Source: an uncultured Naasia sp. (GTDB taxonomy: Bacteria > Actinomycetota > Actinomycetes > Actinomycetales > Microbacteriaceae). Taken from it: a stretch of DNA of 64,000 nt. Made by a program: the position numbers and the translations under genes. Below are positions 51,530 to 59,622 of the stretch, piece by piece (positions within the stretch are counted from its first letter, which is position 1; every line of letters starts with the position of its first letter). The DNA lies in contig CAJYYA010000016.1 of assembly GCA_913778905.1 (NCBI GenBank), positions 124,001-188,000 on the forward strand, read 5' to 3'. The notes under the pieces are model-generated. The model saw only the letters and a list, made by a program, of their open reading frames with translations, was not told the origin of the DNA and ran no database searches.

Positions 51530-52417
51530 GTGACCTCCAGCAACACCACCGGTGCCCGGGACCAGCAGGTCTCGGGCACCGGCCTGCACATCAGCGGCCT
51601 CCACAAGGAGTTCCGCGTCGGCGCCAAGACCGTCGTCGCACTCCAGGACGCCAACCTCCACACCGATCAGGGCACGTTCCTCTCCCTGCTCGGTCCCTCC
51701 GGCTGCGGCAAGTCGACGATCCTCCGGATCCTCGCCGGGCTGGAGAACCCGACGTCGGGAACGACCCGCGTCGACGGCAAAAGCCCGCGTGAGCTGCGGA
51801 AGAACAACGAGCTCGGCATCGCGTTCCAGGACCACGCGCTTCTGCCGTGGCGGAGCGTGTACTCCAACATCAAGCTGCCGTTCGAGATCGCCGGCAAGCC
51901 CGTCGACAAGGCCTACATCGACGAGCTCATCGACCTCGTCGGTCTCCGCGGATTCGAGAAGGCCAAGCCGGCCCAGCTGTCCGGCGGTATGCGCCAGCGC
52001 GTCTCGATCGCCCGCTCGCTCGTCATGAAGCCCTCCGTCCTGCTGCTCGACGAGCCCTTCGGCGCGCTCGACGACATGACGCGCCAGCGCCTCAACCTCG
52101 AGCTCCTCCGCATCTGGACCGAGAAGCCGGCGACGACCCTCATGGTCACGCACGGCATCTCCGAGGCCATCTTCCTGTCCGACCAGGTCGCGGTGATGTC
52201 GCCGCGTCCGGGCCGGATCAAGGAGGTCATGGAGATCGACCTGCCGCGTCCGCGCACCCCCGAGATGATGCGCACGCCCGAGTTCCACGCCTACGTCGAC
52301 CACGCCTCCGAGCTGCTGTTCGGCGAGGCGGAGTCGCAGACGGCCGAGCCGACGACGGTCGAGCCGTCCGCGCGGGAGCCGCTGCCCGTCTCACCCGCGA
52401 TCAACTCGACGCTGTGA
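51530..52417 (+). CDS. ABC transporter ATP-binding protein (SsuB/TauB-type)
   Basis: A 295-residue ATPase. Walker [10 protein letters not shown] (55-63), Q-loop [11 protein letters not shown], signature [15 protein letters not shown], Walker [17 protein letters not shown] and H-loop [14 protein letters not shown] are present. The start is GTG, 12 bases after the receptor stop. The last 30 residues are a Glu/Pro/Ser-rich tail ([18 protein letters not shown]) not needed by the family. It energises the permeases encoded next, whose start overlaps its stop (GTGA). Confidence 0.95.
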   Translation: MTSSNTTGARDQQVSGTGLHISGLHKEFRVGAKTVVALQDANLHTDQGTFLSLLGPSGCGKSTILRILAGLENPTSGTTRVDGKSPRELRKNNELGIAFQDHALLPWRSVYSNIKLPFEIAGKPVDKAYIDELIDLVGLRGFEKAKPAQLSGGMRQRVSIARSLVMKPSVLLLDEPFGALDDMTRQRLNLELLRIWTEKPATTLMVTHGISEAIFLSDQVAVMSPRPGRIKEVMEIDLPRPRTPEMMRTPEFHAYVDHASELLFGEAESQTAEPTTVEPSAREPLPVSPAINSTL

Positions 52418-53214
52418 ACGTCCGCCGCCTCCCCGGCTGGGCCTCGGCCCTGTTCGGCGCCGTCGCCATCGTGGCCGTCTGGTGGATCGTCTCCGCTCTC
52501 GTCCCCGCCGAGGGTCAGTTCTCGCCCATCCCGTCGCCGCCGGCTGTCCTCGCCGCCATGGCGGACGACGGGTTCGGCTTCTACTGGCCCAACTTCTCGG
52601 TGACGCTCGCCGAGGCCGGGATCGGGTACCTCTACGGCAACCTGATCGGCCTGATCCTCGCCGCTCTGGTGCTCGTGCTCCCCTGGCTCGACGGTGTGAT
52701 CAACCAGTTCGCCGTCGTCACCTATTGCGTGCCGATCGTGGCGATCGGACCTCTCGCGATCGTCATCCTGGGCGGCGCGAAGACCCCCGGTGATCCGTCG
52801 GCGACCGCTGTGTTCTTCGCGGCCCTCTCGGTGGTGTTCACGACCGTCGTCGGCTCTCTCCTCGGCCTCAAGGCGGCCGACAAGGCGTCGCTCGACGTCG
52901 TCGCCGTCTACGGGGGATCCCGTCTCACCCAGCTGCGCAAGGTGCGTCTCATCGCCGCGCTCCCCGCCATCCTGAACGCCCTGCAGATCGCGGTGCCGAC
53001 AGCGTTCCTCGGCGCCGTGCTCGGCGAGTACTTCGGCAAGATCGAGCGCGGTGTCGGCCCGGTCCTGGTCGCCGCTCAGGTCTCCCTCAACTCGCCTCGC
53101 GTCTGGGCCGTGTTCCTGCTCTGCGCGATCGTCGCCATCGCCGGATACGCGCTGCTCGGTCTCGTCGGCCGTGCCGTCGCTCCCTGGTCGACCGGACGGA
53201 AGGTCGCGGCATGA
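52414..53214 (+). CDS. ABC transporter permease (SsuC/TauC-type)
   Basis: A 266-residue membrane subunit. The GTG at 52414 overlaps the ATPase stop by four bases; longer reading frames in other annotation would cover the ATPase gene and are not used. It has about six helices, for example [18 protein letters not shown], and the BPD-type loop near [25 protein letters not shown]. It overlaps the next permease by four bases (ATGA). The two permeases probably form a heterodimer. Confidence 0.92.
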   Translation: MNVRRLPGWASALFGAVAIVAVWWIVSALVPAEGQFSPIPSPPAVLAAMADDGFGFYWPNFSVTLAEAGIGYLYGNLIGLILAALVLVLPWLDGVINQFAVVTYCVPIVAIGPLAIVILGGAKTPGDPSATAVFFAALSVVFTTVVGSLLGLKAADKASLDVVAVYGGSRLTQLRKVRLIAALPAILNALQIAVPTAFLGAVLGEYFGKIERGVGPVLVAAQVSLNSPRVWAVFLLCAIVAIAGYALLGLVGRAVAPWSTGRKVAA

Positions 53215-54077
53215 GCACCACCACGCCTCACGCTCCTGCTGCCGCCGCGCAGCCGTCCGCGACCGCTGCGTCCACGGCCCGTGCGATCGGCCGGGCGCTC
53301 CTGCGCAGCACGCTCGTCGCGCTGTCGACCCTGGTGATCGTCACCCTCATCTGGCTGGCCATCGTCAACCTCACCGGCATCTCCCCCTACGTGGCGAAGG
53401 GTCCGGTCGAGGTCTTCCAGTTCCTCTTCACGAAGGACGACGCGGCCGAGAACCAGGCGGCGCTGCTCGCGAATCTGGGCGTCACTCTCCAGCATGCGGC
53501 GGTCGGCTTCCTGGCCGGAGTCGCGGTCGCGATCGTGGTCGCGATCCTCTTCCGCCTCTCGCGCACGGTGGAGTCGGCTCTCATGCCGGTCGCCACCCTG
53601 CTGCGTTCCGTACCGCTCGTCGCGATCGCGCCCGTCATCATCCTCGCCGTGGGGATCGGGTCGCAGGCCTCCGTCGCGATCATCGGCGGCATCGTGGTGC
53701 TCTTCCCGGCCCTGGTCACCATCGCGTTCGGCCTCAAGAACGCGTCCCCCGAGATGCTCGACGTGGTGAGCGTGTACGGCGGATCGACCTGGACCGCGAT
53801 CCGCAAGGTCGCTCTGCCGGGTGCGCTGCCGTCGTTGTTCGCGGCGATCCGGCTCTCGGTTCCCGGTGCGATCACGGGAGCCCTTCTCGCGGAGTACCTC
53901 TCGACGGGCGACGGCATCGGCCGCGCGGCGAACATCTTCGCGACGCAGGCGAAGTTCCCCGACCTGTGGGCGTCCGTCGTCGTCGTGACGCTCGTCTCGC
54001 TGGTGCTCTATCAAGTCGTCCAGATCATCGAGGCGATCGTCCTGGCCCGTATGGGCATGGGCGAACGCCGGTCCTGA
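53211..54077 (+). CDS. ABC transporter permease (SsuC/TauC-type)
   Basis: A 288-residue membrane subunit, paralogous to the previous one. Helices start at LVALSTLVIVTLIWLAIVNL; the ATPase-contact loop is VVSVYGGSTWTAIRKVALPGALPSLFAAIRL. It completes a receptor, ATPase, permease, permease set with four-base overlaps between the last three genes. A 28-bp gap follows before the deaminase gene, with GGAG ahead of that start. Confidence 0.93.
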   Translation: MSTTTPHAPAAAAQPSATAASTARAIGRALLRSTLVALSTLVIVTLIWLAIVNLTGISPYVAKGPVEVFQFLFTKDDAAENQAALLANLGVTLQHAAVGFLAGVAVAIVVAILFRLSRTVESALMPVATLLRSVPLVAIAPVIILAVGIGSQASVAIIGGIVVLFPALVTIAFGLKNASPEMLDVVSVYGGSTWTAIRKVALPGALPSLFAAIRLSVPGAITGALLAEYLSTGDGIGRAANIFATQAKFPDLWASVVVVTLVSLVLYQVVQIIEAIVLARMGMGERRS

Positions 54078-54105
54078 TCCCCTCACCCCAGTAGGAGCCA
54101 TTGCC

Positions 54106-55134
54106 ATGACCGAGACCACCTTCGACCTCCGCGCCTTCGCCCACGGCCTGCCCAAGGCCGAGCTGCACCTGCACCTCGAGGGAACGCTCGAGCCCGAGCT
54201 GAAGTTCGAGCTCGCCGCCCGCAACGGCATCGAGCTGGCGGAGAAGACGGTCGACGAGGTCAAGGCGACTTACAACTTCACCGATCTGACGAGCTTCCTC
54301 GCGGTGTACTACCCCGCCATGGAGGTCTTGCAGACAGCCGACGACTTCTTCGATCTCGCCTGGGCCTATCTGCAGCGGGCGGCCGCCGAGGGCGTCGTCC
54401 ACGCGGAGATGTTCTTCGACCCGCAGGCGCACACCAGCCGAGGCGTGCCGTTCGAGAACGTCATCACCGGCTACCACCGGGCCGCCGAGAAGGCGCCGGA
54501 GCTCGGGATCTCGGCCGATCTCATCCTCTGCTTCCTCCGCGACTTCTCCGCGGACTCCGCTGCTGAGACGCTCGCGCAAGCACTGCCCTACAAGGAGTGG
54601 ATCATCGGCGTCGGCCTCGACTCCGACGAGCGCGACAACCCGCCGTCGAAGTTCGCCTCGGTCTTCGCCGCCGCACGTGATGCCGGCCTGAGGCTCACCA
54701 TGCACTGCGACATCGACCAGATCGGCTCGATCGACAACATCCGCACCGTGATCGAGGACATCGGTGTCGACCGGATCGACCACGGCACCAACATCGTCGA
54801 GGACGACTCCCTCGTCGAGCTCGTCAAGGAGAAGGGTCTCGGCCTCACCTGCTGCCCGGTGTCGAACTCATTCGTGACCGAGCAGATGAAGAGCGATGAG
54901 ATCGTCGGCCTGCTGCGCCGCGGCGTGAGGGTCATGCTCAACTCGGACGACCCGGCCTACTTCGGCGCCTACGTGGGCGACAACTACGTGGCGCTCGCCG
55001 AGCAGGCGAACCTGACCCCTCGCGACCTGGTGCAGCTCGCGACCAACTCGTTCGAGGCCTCATGGCTGTCGGACGAACGCCGCGCCGAGTACATCGCCTC
55101 GGTCGAGAAGTTCGCCGCTTCGCACGGAATCTGA
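54106..55134 (+). CDS. Adenine/adenosine-deaminase-like amidohydrolase
   Basis: A 342-residue TIM-barrel enzyme of the adenosine/adenine deaminase family. The metal ligands HLHLEG (His21, His23) and the late SDDPAYF (Asp281/Asp282) are intact, as is IDHG (His226). Where the family has HxGE with the catalytic glutamate, this protein reads MHCDIDQ (His200, Ile203 in the Glu position, Asp204 next). The first part, LPKAELHLHLEGTLEPELKFELAARNGI, is closest to adenine deaminases. It is encoded directly after an NMT1/THI5-type importer, so it probably acts on the imported base or aminopyrimidine. True substrate and activity are open. Confidence 0.85.
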   Translation: MTETTFDLRAFAHGLPKAELHLHLEGTLEPELKFELAARNGIELAEKTVDEVKATYNFTDLTSFLAVYYPAMEVLQTADDFFDLAWAYLQRAAAEGVVHAEMFFDPQAHTSRGVPFENVITGYHRAAEKAPELGISADLILCFLRDFSADSAAETLAQALPYKEWIIGVGLDSDERDNPPSKFASVFAAARDAGLRLTMHCDIDQIGSIDNIRTVIEDIGVDRIDHGTNIVEDDSLVELVKEKGLGLTCCPVSNSFVTEQMKSDEIVGLLRRGVRVMLNSDDPAYFGAYVGDNYVALAEQANLTPRDLVQLATNSFEASWLSDERRAEYIASVEKFAASHGI

Positions 55135-55320
55135 GCGGGGACAAGCCGCCTCGCCGCCCCAGTTCGCTGACCAGTAGCCGAGTCCGTTGGCCAGTATGCG
55201 AACGGGAAAGACCCGTAGCCGAGAAAGTACTGTCGGCTTCTCGAATTCATAGGCATTGCATAACCGGCGGGATATTTTGCTCGGGCGTTGATCGCATCTC
55301 ACCTCGGCGAAGGAGCCCCC

Positions 55321-56544
55321 GTGTCATCTGCAAGATCCCGTTCCCTGGCCTCGCGCCTCTCGATCATGGGAGCCGCGGTGCTGGTCGCAGCCGCTCCCGT
55401 CCTGCTCATCGCGCCTGCGGCGAACGCGGATGCCAGCTTCGCCGTCACCACCCCGTCACAGGGGCAGGTGGGCGTGCCGGAGTACTTCCCGAACACCGCG
55501 CAGTTCGCTGGTGTCGGACTGTCGGAGGGTAATTCTGTCGACGTGCAGTACGTCACCGGGGACGGCAGCCTCCACACCGCCATCTACGGCGGCAATCAGC
55601 GCCAGGCTGACGGATCCTGGACGGCGGTCGCGAACTTCGATCTCCTCGGAGCAGGACAGACGCAGGTCGTGAGCACCGTCAGAGAGGTCGACGCCCAAGG
55701 CGCCGTCGTTCAATCGCGTCCCCTGACGTTCACGCTCGCTGTGGCTCCGAACCCTGCGAACCCGTTCACCGTGACGTACCCCGGCACGCTGCAGACGGTC
55801 GACTCGACGACACCCACCTTCACGGGCACCGGCGAGCCCGGTGCGCTCGTCGTCATCACCTACGGCGCACGGAGCCTGACGACCGCTGAGGCCGGCCGGG
55901 GCACTGTCGATGTCGATGGCAACTTCTCGATCGTCACTGATTTCAGCCGTCTCGAGCCGGGTGCCGGCACCGCTGCGACCGGCGGCGTGGGCGCCACCTT
56001 CACGCAGACCCTGAACGGTCAGCCGATCCCCGGTGCCGACTCGATTTCGCCGCTGTTCTACTTCGCCGAGGCTCCCGTTGCGCTCATTCCGCTGACGCTC
56101 ACCGTCGACCCCACTTCGCTGACCGTCGCCGACGTGACCAGCGCGGAAAAGGGTCTGTCGCTCGCCGCAACCGGCTTCAGCCCGAACGAGGGACTCACGG
56201 TCTCGCTCGTCGGCCCCGACGGCCAGGCCATCGAGATCTCGTCCGAGGGTCTGTTCGCCGACGACGAGGACGGCAGCTTCACCGACAAGCTCACGCTGCT
56301 CGGTGACGTCGCCACCGGCGGCTACACGATCACCCTCACCGGCGATCGCAGCGCGCGCACCGTCAGCGCCGACTTCACCGTCGTCGCCAACCCGGTCACG
56401 CCGGCCGGCACCACGCCTGGCTCGACCGGCGGACGTCAGCTCGCCGCCACCGGCTTCGACGGGGCGCCCTACGGTGTCCTCGCCGGTGGACTGGTCCTCG
56501 GTGGCCTCGCGCTGGCGCTCATCCGCCGCCGCGCCACCGTCTGA
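55321..56544 (+). CDS. Sortase-anchored cell-surface protein
   Basis: A 407-residue exported protein. The GTG at 55321 follows GAAGGAG and gives a signal peptide ending near ANADA. The mature part is Thr/Val/Gly-rich beta-type sequence with repeated Ig-like character (TVTYPGTLQTVDSTTPTFTG). It ends in a sorting signal: LAATG (374-378), a hydrophobic stretch and RRR. LAATG departs from LPxTG, but variants of this type are common in Microbacteriaceae. The function of the surface domain is unknown. A strong terminator follows. Confidence 0.88.
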   Translation: MSSARSRSLASRLSIMGAAVLVAAAPVLLIAPAANADASFAVTTPSQGQVGVPEYFPNTAQFAGVGLSEGNSVDVQYVTGDGSLHTAIYGGNQRQADGSWTAVANFDLLGAGQTQVVSTVREVDAQGAVVQSRPLTFTLAVAPNPANPFTVTYPGTLQTVDSTTPTFTGTGEPGALVVITYGARSLTTAEAGRGTVDVDGNFSIVTDFSRLEPGAGTAATGGVGATFTQTLNGQPIPGADSISPLFYFAEAPVALIPLTLTVDPTSLTVADVTSAEKGLSLAATGFSPNEGLTVSLVGPDGQAIEISSEGLFADDEDGSFTDKLTLLGDVATGGYTITLTGDRSARTVSADFTVVANPVTPAGTTPGSTGGRQLAATGFDGAPYGVLAGGLVLGGLALALIRRRATV

Positions 56545-56563
56545 CGCGCCAACTCAGCAGAGA

Positions 56564-56595
56564 GGGAGGTCGCCCCACGGGGCGGCCTCCCTTTT
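56564..56595 (+). terminator. Intrinsic terminator after surface-protein gene
   Basis: GGGAGGTCGCCCC / GGGGCGGCCTCCC (one T-G interruption) with a short loop, followed by TTTT. A clear Rho-independent terminator, 19 bases past the stop. Confidence 0.9.
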
Positions 56596-56776
56596 CGCGT
56601 GGATGGAACGCCGAACCCTGGGCCGAATACGGCCTCGATCAATCCGTCGCGCATCTCAGCGTTCAGGCGCGGGCCGAGGGCTTGCACACGCACCAGATGG
56701 CAGATGTCGACTGGAATGTTCTGAGGCCGGAGCTGCCCCTGCTCGGCCGTGTGAGGCCCGTGATGGTGGGAGTTCC

Positions 56777-56926
56777 TGCCATCACCCGGTATCCCTTGTC
56801 ACGCACGGTCTCGACGAAACCGCGCTTCTCGAGGTCGAGCATCGCCTCACGCACCGGCGCGGCGAATTCGTCGAACCGAGCTCCGAGCGCAGGCGCCGAG
56901 AACAGCTCGCCCGAACAGATCGCTCG
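56777..56926 (-). pseudogene. GntR-family regulator remnant
   Basis: The minus-strand translation contains SGELFSAPALGARFDEF and VREAMLDLEKRGFVETVRDK, the winged-helix region of GntR/FadR-type regulators. Upstream of it there is no usable start with more of the domain, the region around SGEL lacks the usual spacer, and the sequence after KGYRVMAGT is unrelated; no ligand-binding domain follows. It is a decayed or truncated gene between the surface-protein terminator and the EamA-type gene. The rest of 56596-56974 holds nothing I recognise. Confidence 0.7.
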
Positions 56927-56974
56927 TCGTGTGCGATGAGCGAAACGCGTCTCCGGGTCCGCACCCCAGCGGAA

Positions 56975-57835
56975 TCACGCCCGCTCAATCCGCCCGCCAC
57001 GTGACCCGAAACCGATGGCGAGCGCCACCAGCACGGCCCCGACGATCTGCCACGGCGCGAGGATCTCATCTGCGAACAGCACGCCTAGCGCGATCCCCGC
57101 TACCGGATTGAGCAGGCCGATCAATCCGACGGTTCCGGCCGGGAGGCGGCGCAGACCCGTGAACCAGCAGACGAACGAGAGGGCGCCGGCGATCACCGCG
57201 ACGTAGCCATACGCAGCGACGCGCTCGCCCGTCATCTCCGGCGGCGCACCCTCCACATAGACAGCGGCCACCAGCAGCATGAGGCCGGCGGCGAGCAACT
57301 GCCAGCAGGTCGAGGCGAGCAACGGGATGTCGACCGCCCAGCGCGTGGCGAGGATCGACCCCAGAGAGAAGGCCAGCAGGGCCACGAGGGACACCACGAC
57401 ACCCCAGCCGTCGATGGCGCCTCCGGCCGACCCGACAACCAAAATCACACCGACGACTCCGCAGGCAGCGGTCGACAGGAACACCCCGCCGATGCGCTGC
57501 CCGAGCAGCGGCAGAGCCAGGCCTCCGAGCACGAACGGCGAGAGCGCCATGATCGACGCCGCGATCGAGCTCGGGAGCAGTTGCGCCGCGAGGTAGACCA
57601 GCGGGAAGAAGGCGCCGAAGTTGAGGACGGCGAGCAACGCTGCGCGCCACCACTGAGACCCCCTCGGCAGCCGTCGGACGAGAGGGAGGAGAAGCAGCCC
57701 GGCCGGGAGCGCTCGCAGCGCGGCACCCCAGAGAGGAGCATCGCCGGGAAGGAAGTGACGCGTGACGAAATACGTGGATCCCCACGCGAGCGGCGCCACC
57801 GCCGTGACGAGCATCCAACGCCACTTAGTTTCCAT
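56975..57835 (-). CDS. EamA/DMT-superfamily transporter
   Basis: A 286-residue membrane protein with ten helices in two EamA halves. The first begins WMLVTAVAPLAWGSTYFVTRHFLP; the second includes GVVVSLVALLAFSLGSILATRWAV and GYVAVIAGALSFVCWFTGLRRLPAGTVGLIGLLNPVAG. Such proteins export amino acids or other metabolites. The ATG at 57835 lies seven bases after a TAAAGT -10, so the mRNA is probably leaderless. It is divergent from a MarR-type regulator, with operators between, so the pair probably forms a small exporter switch. Confidence 0.92.
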   Translation of the reverse strand: METKWRWMLVTAVAPLAWGSTYFVTRHFLPGDAPLWGAALRALPAGLLLLPLVRRLPRGSQWWRAALLAVLNFGAFFPLVYLAAQLLPSSIAASIMALSPFVLGGLALPLLGQRIGGVFLSTAACGVVGVILVVGSAGGAIDGWGVVVSLVALLAFSLGSILATRWAVDIPLLASTCWQLLAAGLMLLVAAVYVEGAPPEMTGERVAAYGYVAVIAGALSFVCWFTGLRRLPAGTVGLIGLLNPVAGIALGVLFADEILAPWQIVGAVLVALAIGFGSRGGRIERA

Positions 57836-57869
57836 GGAAGACACTTTATCTTCCAAGGAACGTAAAGTG
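57830..57869. promoter_or_regulatory. Divergent promoter-operator of the EamA/MarR pair
   Basis: TTCCATGGAA (57830-57839) and TTCCAAGGAA (57851-57860) are palindromic TTCC-NN-GGAA sites 21 bp apart, two helical turns. Between and around them are CACTTTA (57842-57848) and TAAAGTG (57863-57869), which contain TAAAGT -10 elements pointing outward on each strand. The MarR-family protein most likely binds here and controls both genes. Confidence 0.65.
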
Positions 57870-57874
57870 AGTCC

Positions 57875-58393
57875 GTGGTCGCTGATCGAGTCGATGAGAT
57901 CCAGACGCAATGGGCACTCGAACGCCCCGAGCTCGATGTCTCGCCGCTGGCGCTGATCGCGCGTCTGCACCGACTCGGTCATCGCCTCACGGATGAGCTG
58001 ACGAGCGTCTACCGACGTTTCGGGCTGAGCGAGGGCGAGTTCGACGTCCTCGCCACCCTTCGCCGCTCCGGCGGGTCCTTCGAGATCGCTGCGGGCGAGC
58101 TCGCCGCGCAGACCATGGTCACCACGGGTGCGGCGTCGAAACGGGTCGACCGTCTCGAGCGGGCCGGACTCGTCGAACGCAGGCTCAGCGAGAGCGATGC
58201 GCGAGGCCGCTTCGTCCGCCTGACGACGGCCGGACGGGAGCTGATCGACGAGGCCTTCACCGCCCACATGACCAACGAGGCCCGCCTCATCCGCGGCCTC
58301 ACCGCCGGGCAGCGCCATCAGCTGGAGGGCCTGCTCCGACAGTGGGCCGAGTCACTCGATGAGGCCGACACCGACTCGGACGCCGTCACGTGA
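57875..58393 (+). CDS. MarR-family transcriptional regulator
   Basis: A 172-residue regulator. The winged-helix core reads GLSEGEFDVLATLRRSGGSFEIAAGELAAQTMVTTGAASKRVDRLERAGLVERRLSESDARGRFVRLTTAGRELID (residues about 49-125); helices before and after form the dimer interface. The GTG at 57875 is six bases after a TAAAGT -10. It is divergent from the EamA-type gene and likely represses it until a ligand is bound. The first 25 residues are longer than usual for MarR proteins. Confidence 0.93.
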   Translation: MVADRVDEIQTQWALERPELDVSPLALIARLHRLGHRLTDELTSVYRRFGLSEGEFDVLATLRRSGGSFEIAAGELAAQTMVTTGAASKRVDRLERAGLVERRLSESDARGRFVRLTTAGRELIDEAFTAHMTNEARLIRGLTAGQRHQLEGLLRQWAESLDEADTDSDAVT

Positions 58394-58455
58394 TCCAGCG
58401 CACGTTCACGCCACCTCGCTAGCGTGGAGCCCTCGAAGGAACGGAAGGTGCCGTC

Positions 58456-58686
58456 ATGGCCGCGTACTCACTGCCCCCGAAGGACTCGGGCCTCGCCTAC
58501 GTCTTCATGCTGCTCACGCTCGTCGGCGTCGCCGGAGTGCAGCACTTCTACCTCGGCCGCATCTTCCGCGGTATCGTCTGGCTGCTCACGTGGGGCCTGT
58601 TCGGGATCGGCACGATCTACGACATCTTCACCCTCAAGCGCCAGACCCGCCAGGTGAACCAGCGCCGCGCGATGGGCTGGGACTGA
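58456..58686 (+). CDS. TM2-domain protein
   Basis: A 76-residue membrane protein with two helices linked by a short loop, the TM2 fold: LAYVFMLLTLVGVAGVQHFYLGRIFRGIVWLLTWGLFGIGTIYDIFTL. The conserved HxFYLGR is seen as QHFYLGR. Its function is not known for the family; it may interact with membranes or peptides. The ATG follows GGAAGG. It stands alone between the MarR gene and the convergent AraC gene. Confidence 0.9.
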   Translation: MAAYSLPPKDSGLAYVFMLLTLVGVAGVQHFYLGRIFRGIVWLLTWGLFGIGTIYDIFTLKRQTRQVNQRRAMGWD

Positions 58687-58700
58687 CCGCCCGACCGTGA

Positions 58701-59516
58701 TCACCGCGGAGTAGACGCCCCACGCGCCGCGAACACCGCGGGCGTCACACCGTGGCGGGCTCGGAAGACGGCGATGAAACCGCTCACCGTGTCATACCCG
58801 ACGACTTCGGCGACCGTCGATACAGACTCCCCCCTCATCAACCTCGCCGCGGCCGTCCGCATGCGCACACGCATGCGCCATTCACGGAACCCCACACCCG
58901 TCTCGGCAAGGAACGCCCGCGCCACGGTCTTGCCGCTCACCCCCAACGACGCCGCCCAATCCTCGAGTTCTCGCTGATCGGCCGGATCCTCGATGAGGGC
59001 GGCCGCGATGGGGCGCACCCGCGGATCCCGAGGCAGAGCCACCGACACCTCGTCCCGCTCGGCATCTCCCAGCAGGTCGCGAAGAAGCGACCAGGACCGT
59101 CTACGCCGTTCGAGAGTCGGGCGGGATTCCGCCAGATGCGCGAGGAGAGCCCCGGCGAGGGGGTCATGTCGGAGAACGTGCACCTCGTCCCACCGCGCCC
59201 CCTCGGGGCGATGGGCCGGGTCGACGTAGAGACTCAGCAACCGACCCGTCTCGGCGAAGCTCATCTCGTGAGCCACCCCCGCCGGCAACCACATCATGTG
59301 CTGCCCGCCGAGACTCCACCTCTCCCCGAGGGCGTCGACCTCGGTGGAACCCCGCGCCATCCACGCGAGCTGATCCTCCCCATGCGCATGGAGGTCGTAT
59401 CTCTCCCCCGCACGAACCTGCGAGTCGAACACGAGCAATTGATCGGATGTCCAATGCACGACACCATCTGCGGTGGTGGCGGCCGAATCGGCGCGTTTCT
59501 GCATCACAGTCGACAT
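58701..59516 (-). CDS. AraC-family transcriptional regulator
   Basis: A 271-residue regulator. The N-terminal half is a cupin-like sensor (YDLHAHGEDQLAWMARGSTEVDALG, GQHMMWLPAGVAHEM). The C-terminal half holds two helix-turn-helix motifs (LEDWAASLGVSGKTVARAFLAETG and VSTVAEVVGYDTVSGFIAVFRARHGVTP). The ATG used is the first; a second ATG lies four codons later. It is divergent from an iron-siderophore uptake operon across a 106-bp region with a DtxR-type box, so it may act as a siderophore- or iron-linked activator. The real ligand is unknown. Confidence 0.92.
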   Translation of the reverse strand: MSTVMQKRADSAATTADGVVHWTSDQLLVFDSQVRAGERYDLHAHGEDQLAWMARGSTEVDALGERWSLGGQHMMWLPAGVAHEMSFAETGRLLSLYVDPAHRPEGARWDEVHVLRHDPLAGALLAHLAESRPTLERRRRSWSLLRDLLGDAERDEVSVALPRDPRVRPIAAALIEDPADQRELEDWAASLGVSGKTVARAFLAETGVGFREWRMRVRMRTAAARLMRGESVSTVAEVVGYDTVSGFIAVFRARHGVTPAVFAARGASTPR

Positions 59517-59574
59517 TCGGGAGTCCGTTTCTCGCTATCGATGTCCGGTAGCTGCGATGGCGCAGGTACCGAAC

Positions 59575-59593
59575 TTAGGTAAGGCTAACCTGC
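59575..59593. promoter_or_regulatory. DtxR/IdeR-type iron box
   Basis: TTAGGTAAGGCTAACCTGC matches the IdeR/DtxR consensus TTAGGTTAGGCTAACCTAA at 16 of 19 positions. It lies 30 bp upstream of the siderophore-receptor start. An iron-loaded DtxR-type repressor would shut the uptake operon, and perhaps the AraC gene, when iron is plentiful. Confidence 0.85.
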
Positions 59594-59622
59594 GATCACA
59601 TCCGCCTCCACCAGAGAGACCC

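Noticed and set aside
55135-55320. Possible riboswitch in the 186-bp leader of the surface-protein gene
   Set aside because: There is a CGAGAA/TTCTCG pairing and an AT-rich stretch, but nothing that matches a riboswitch I know, including the c-di-AMP class. Left as an ordinary promoter region.
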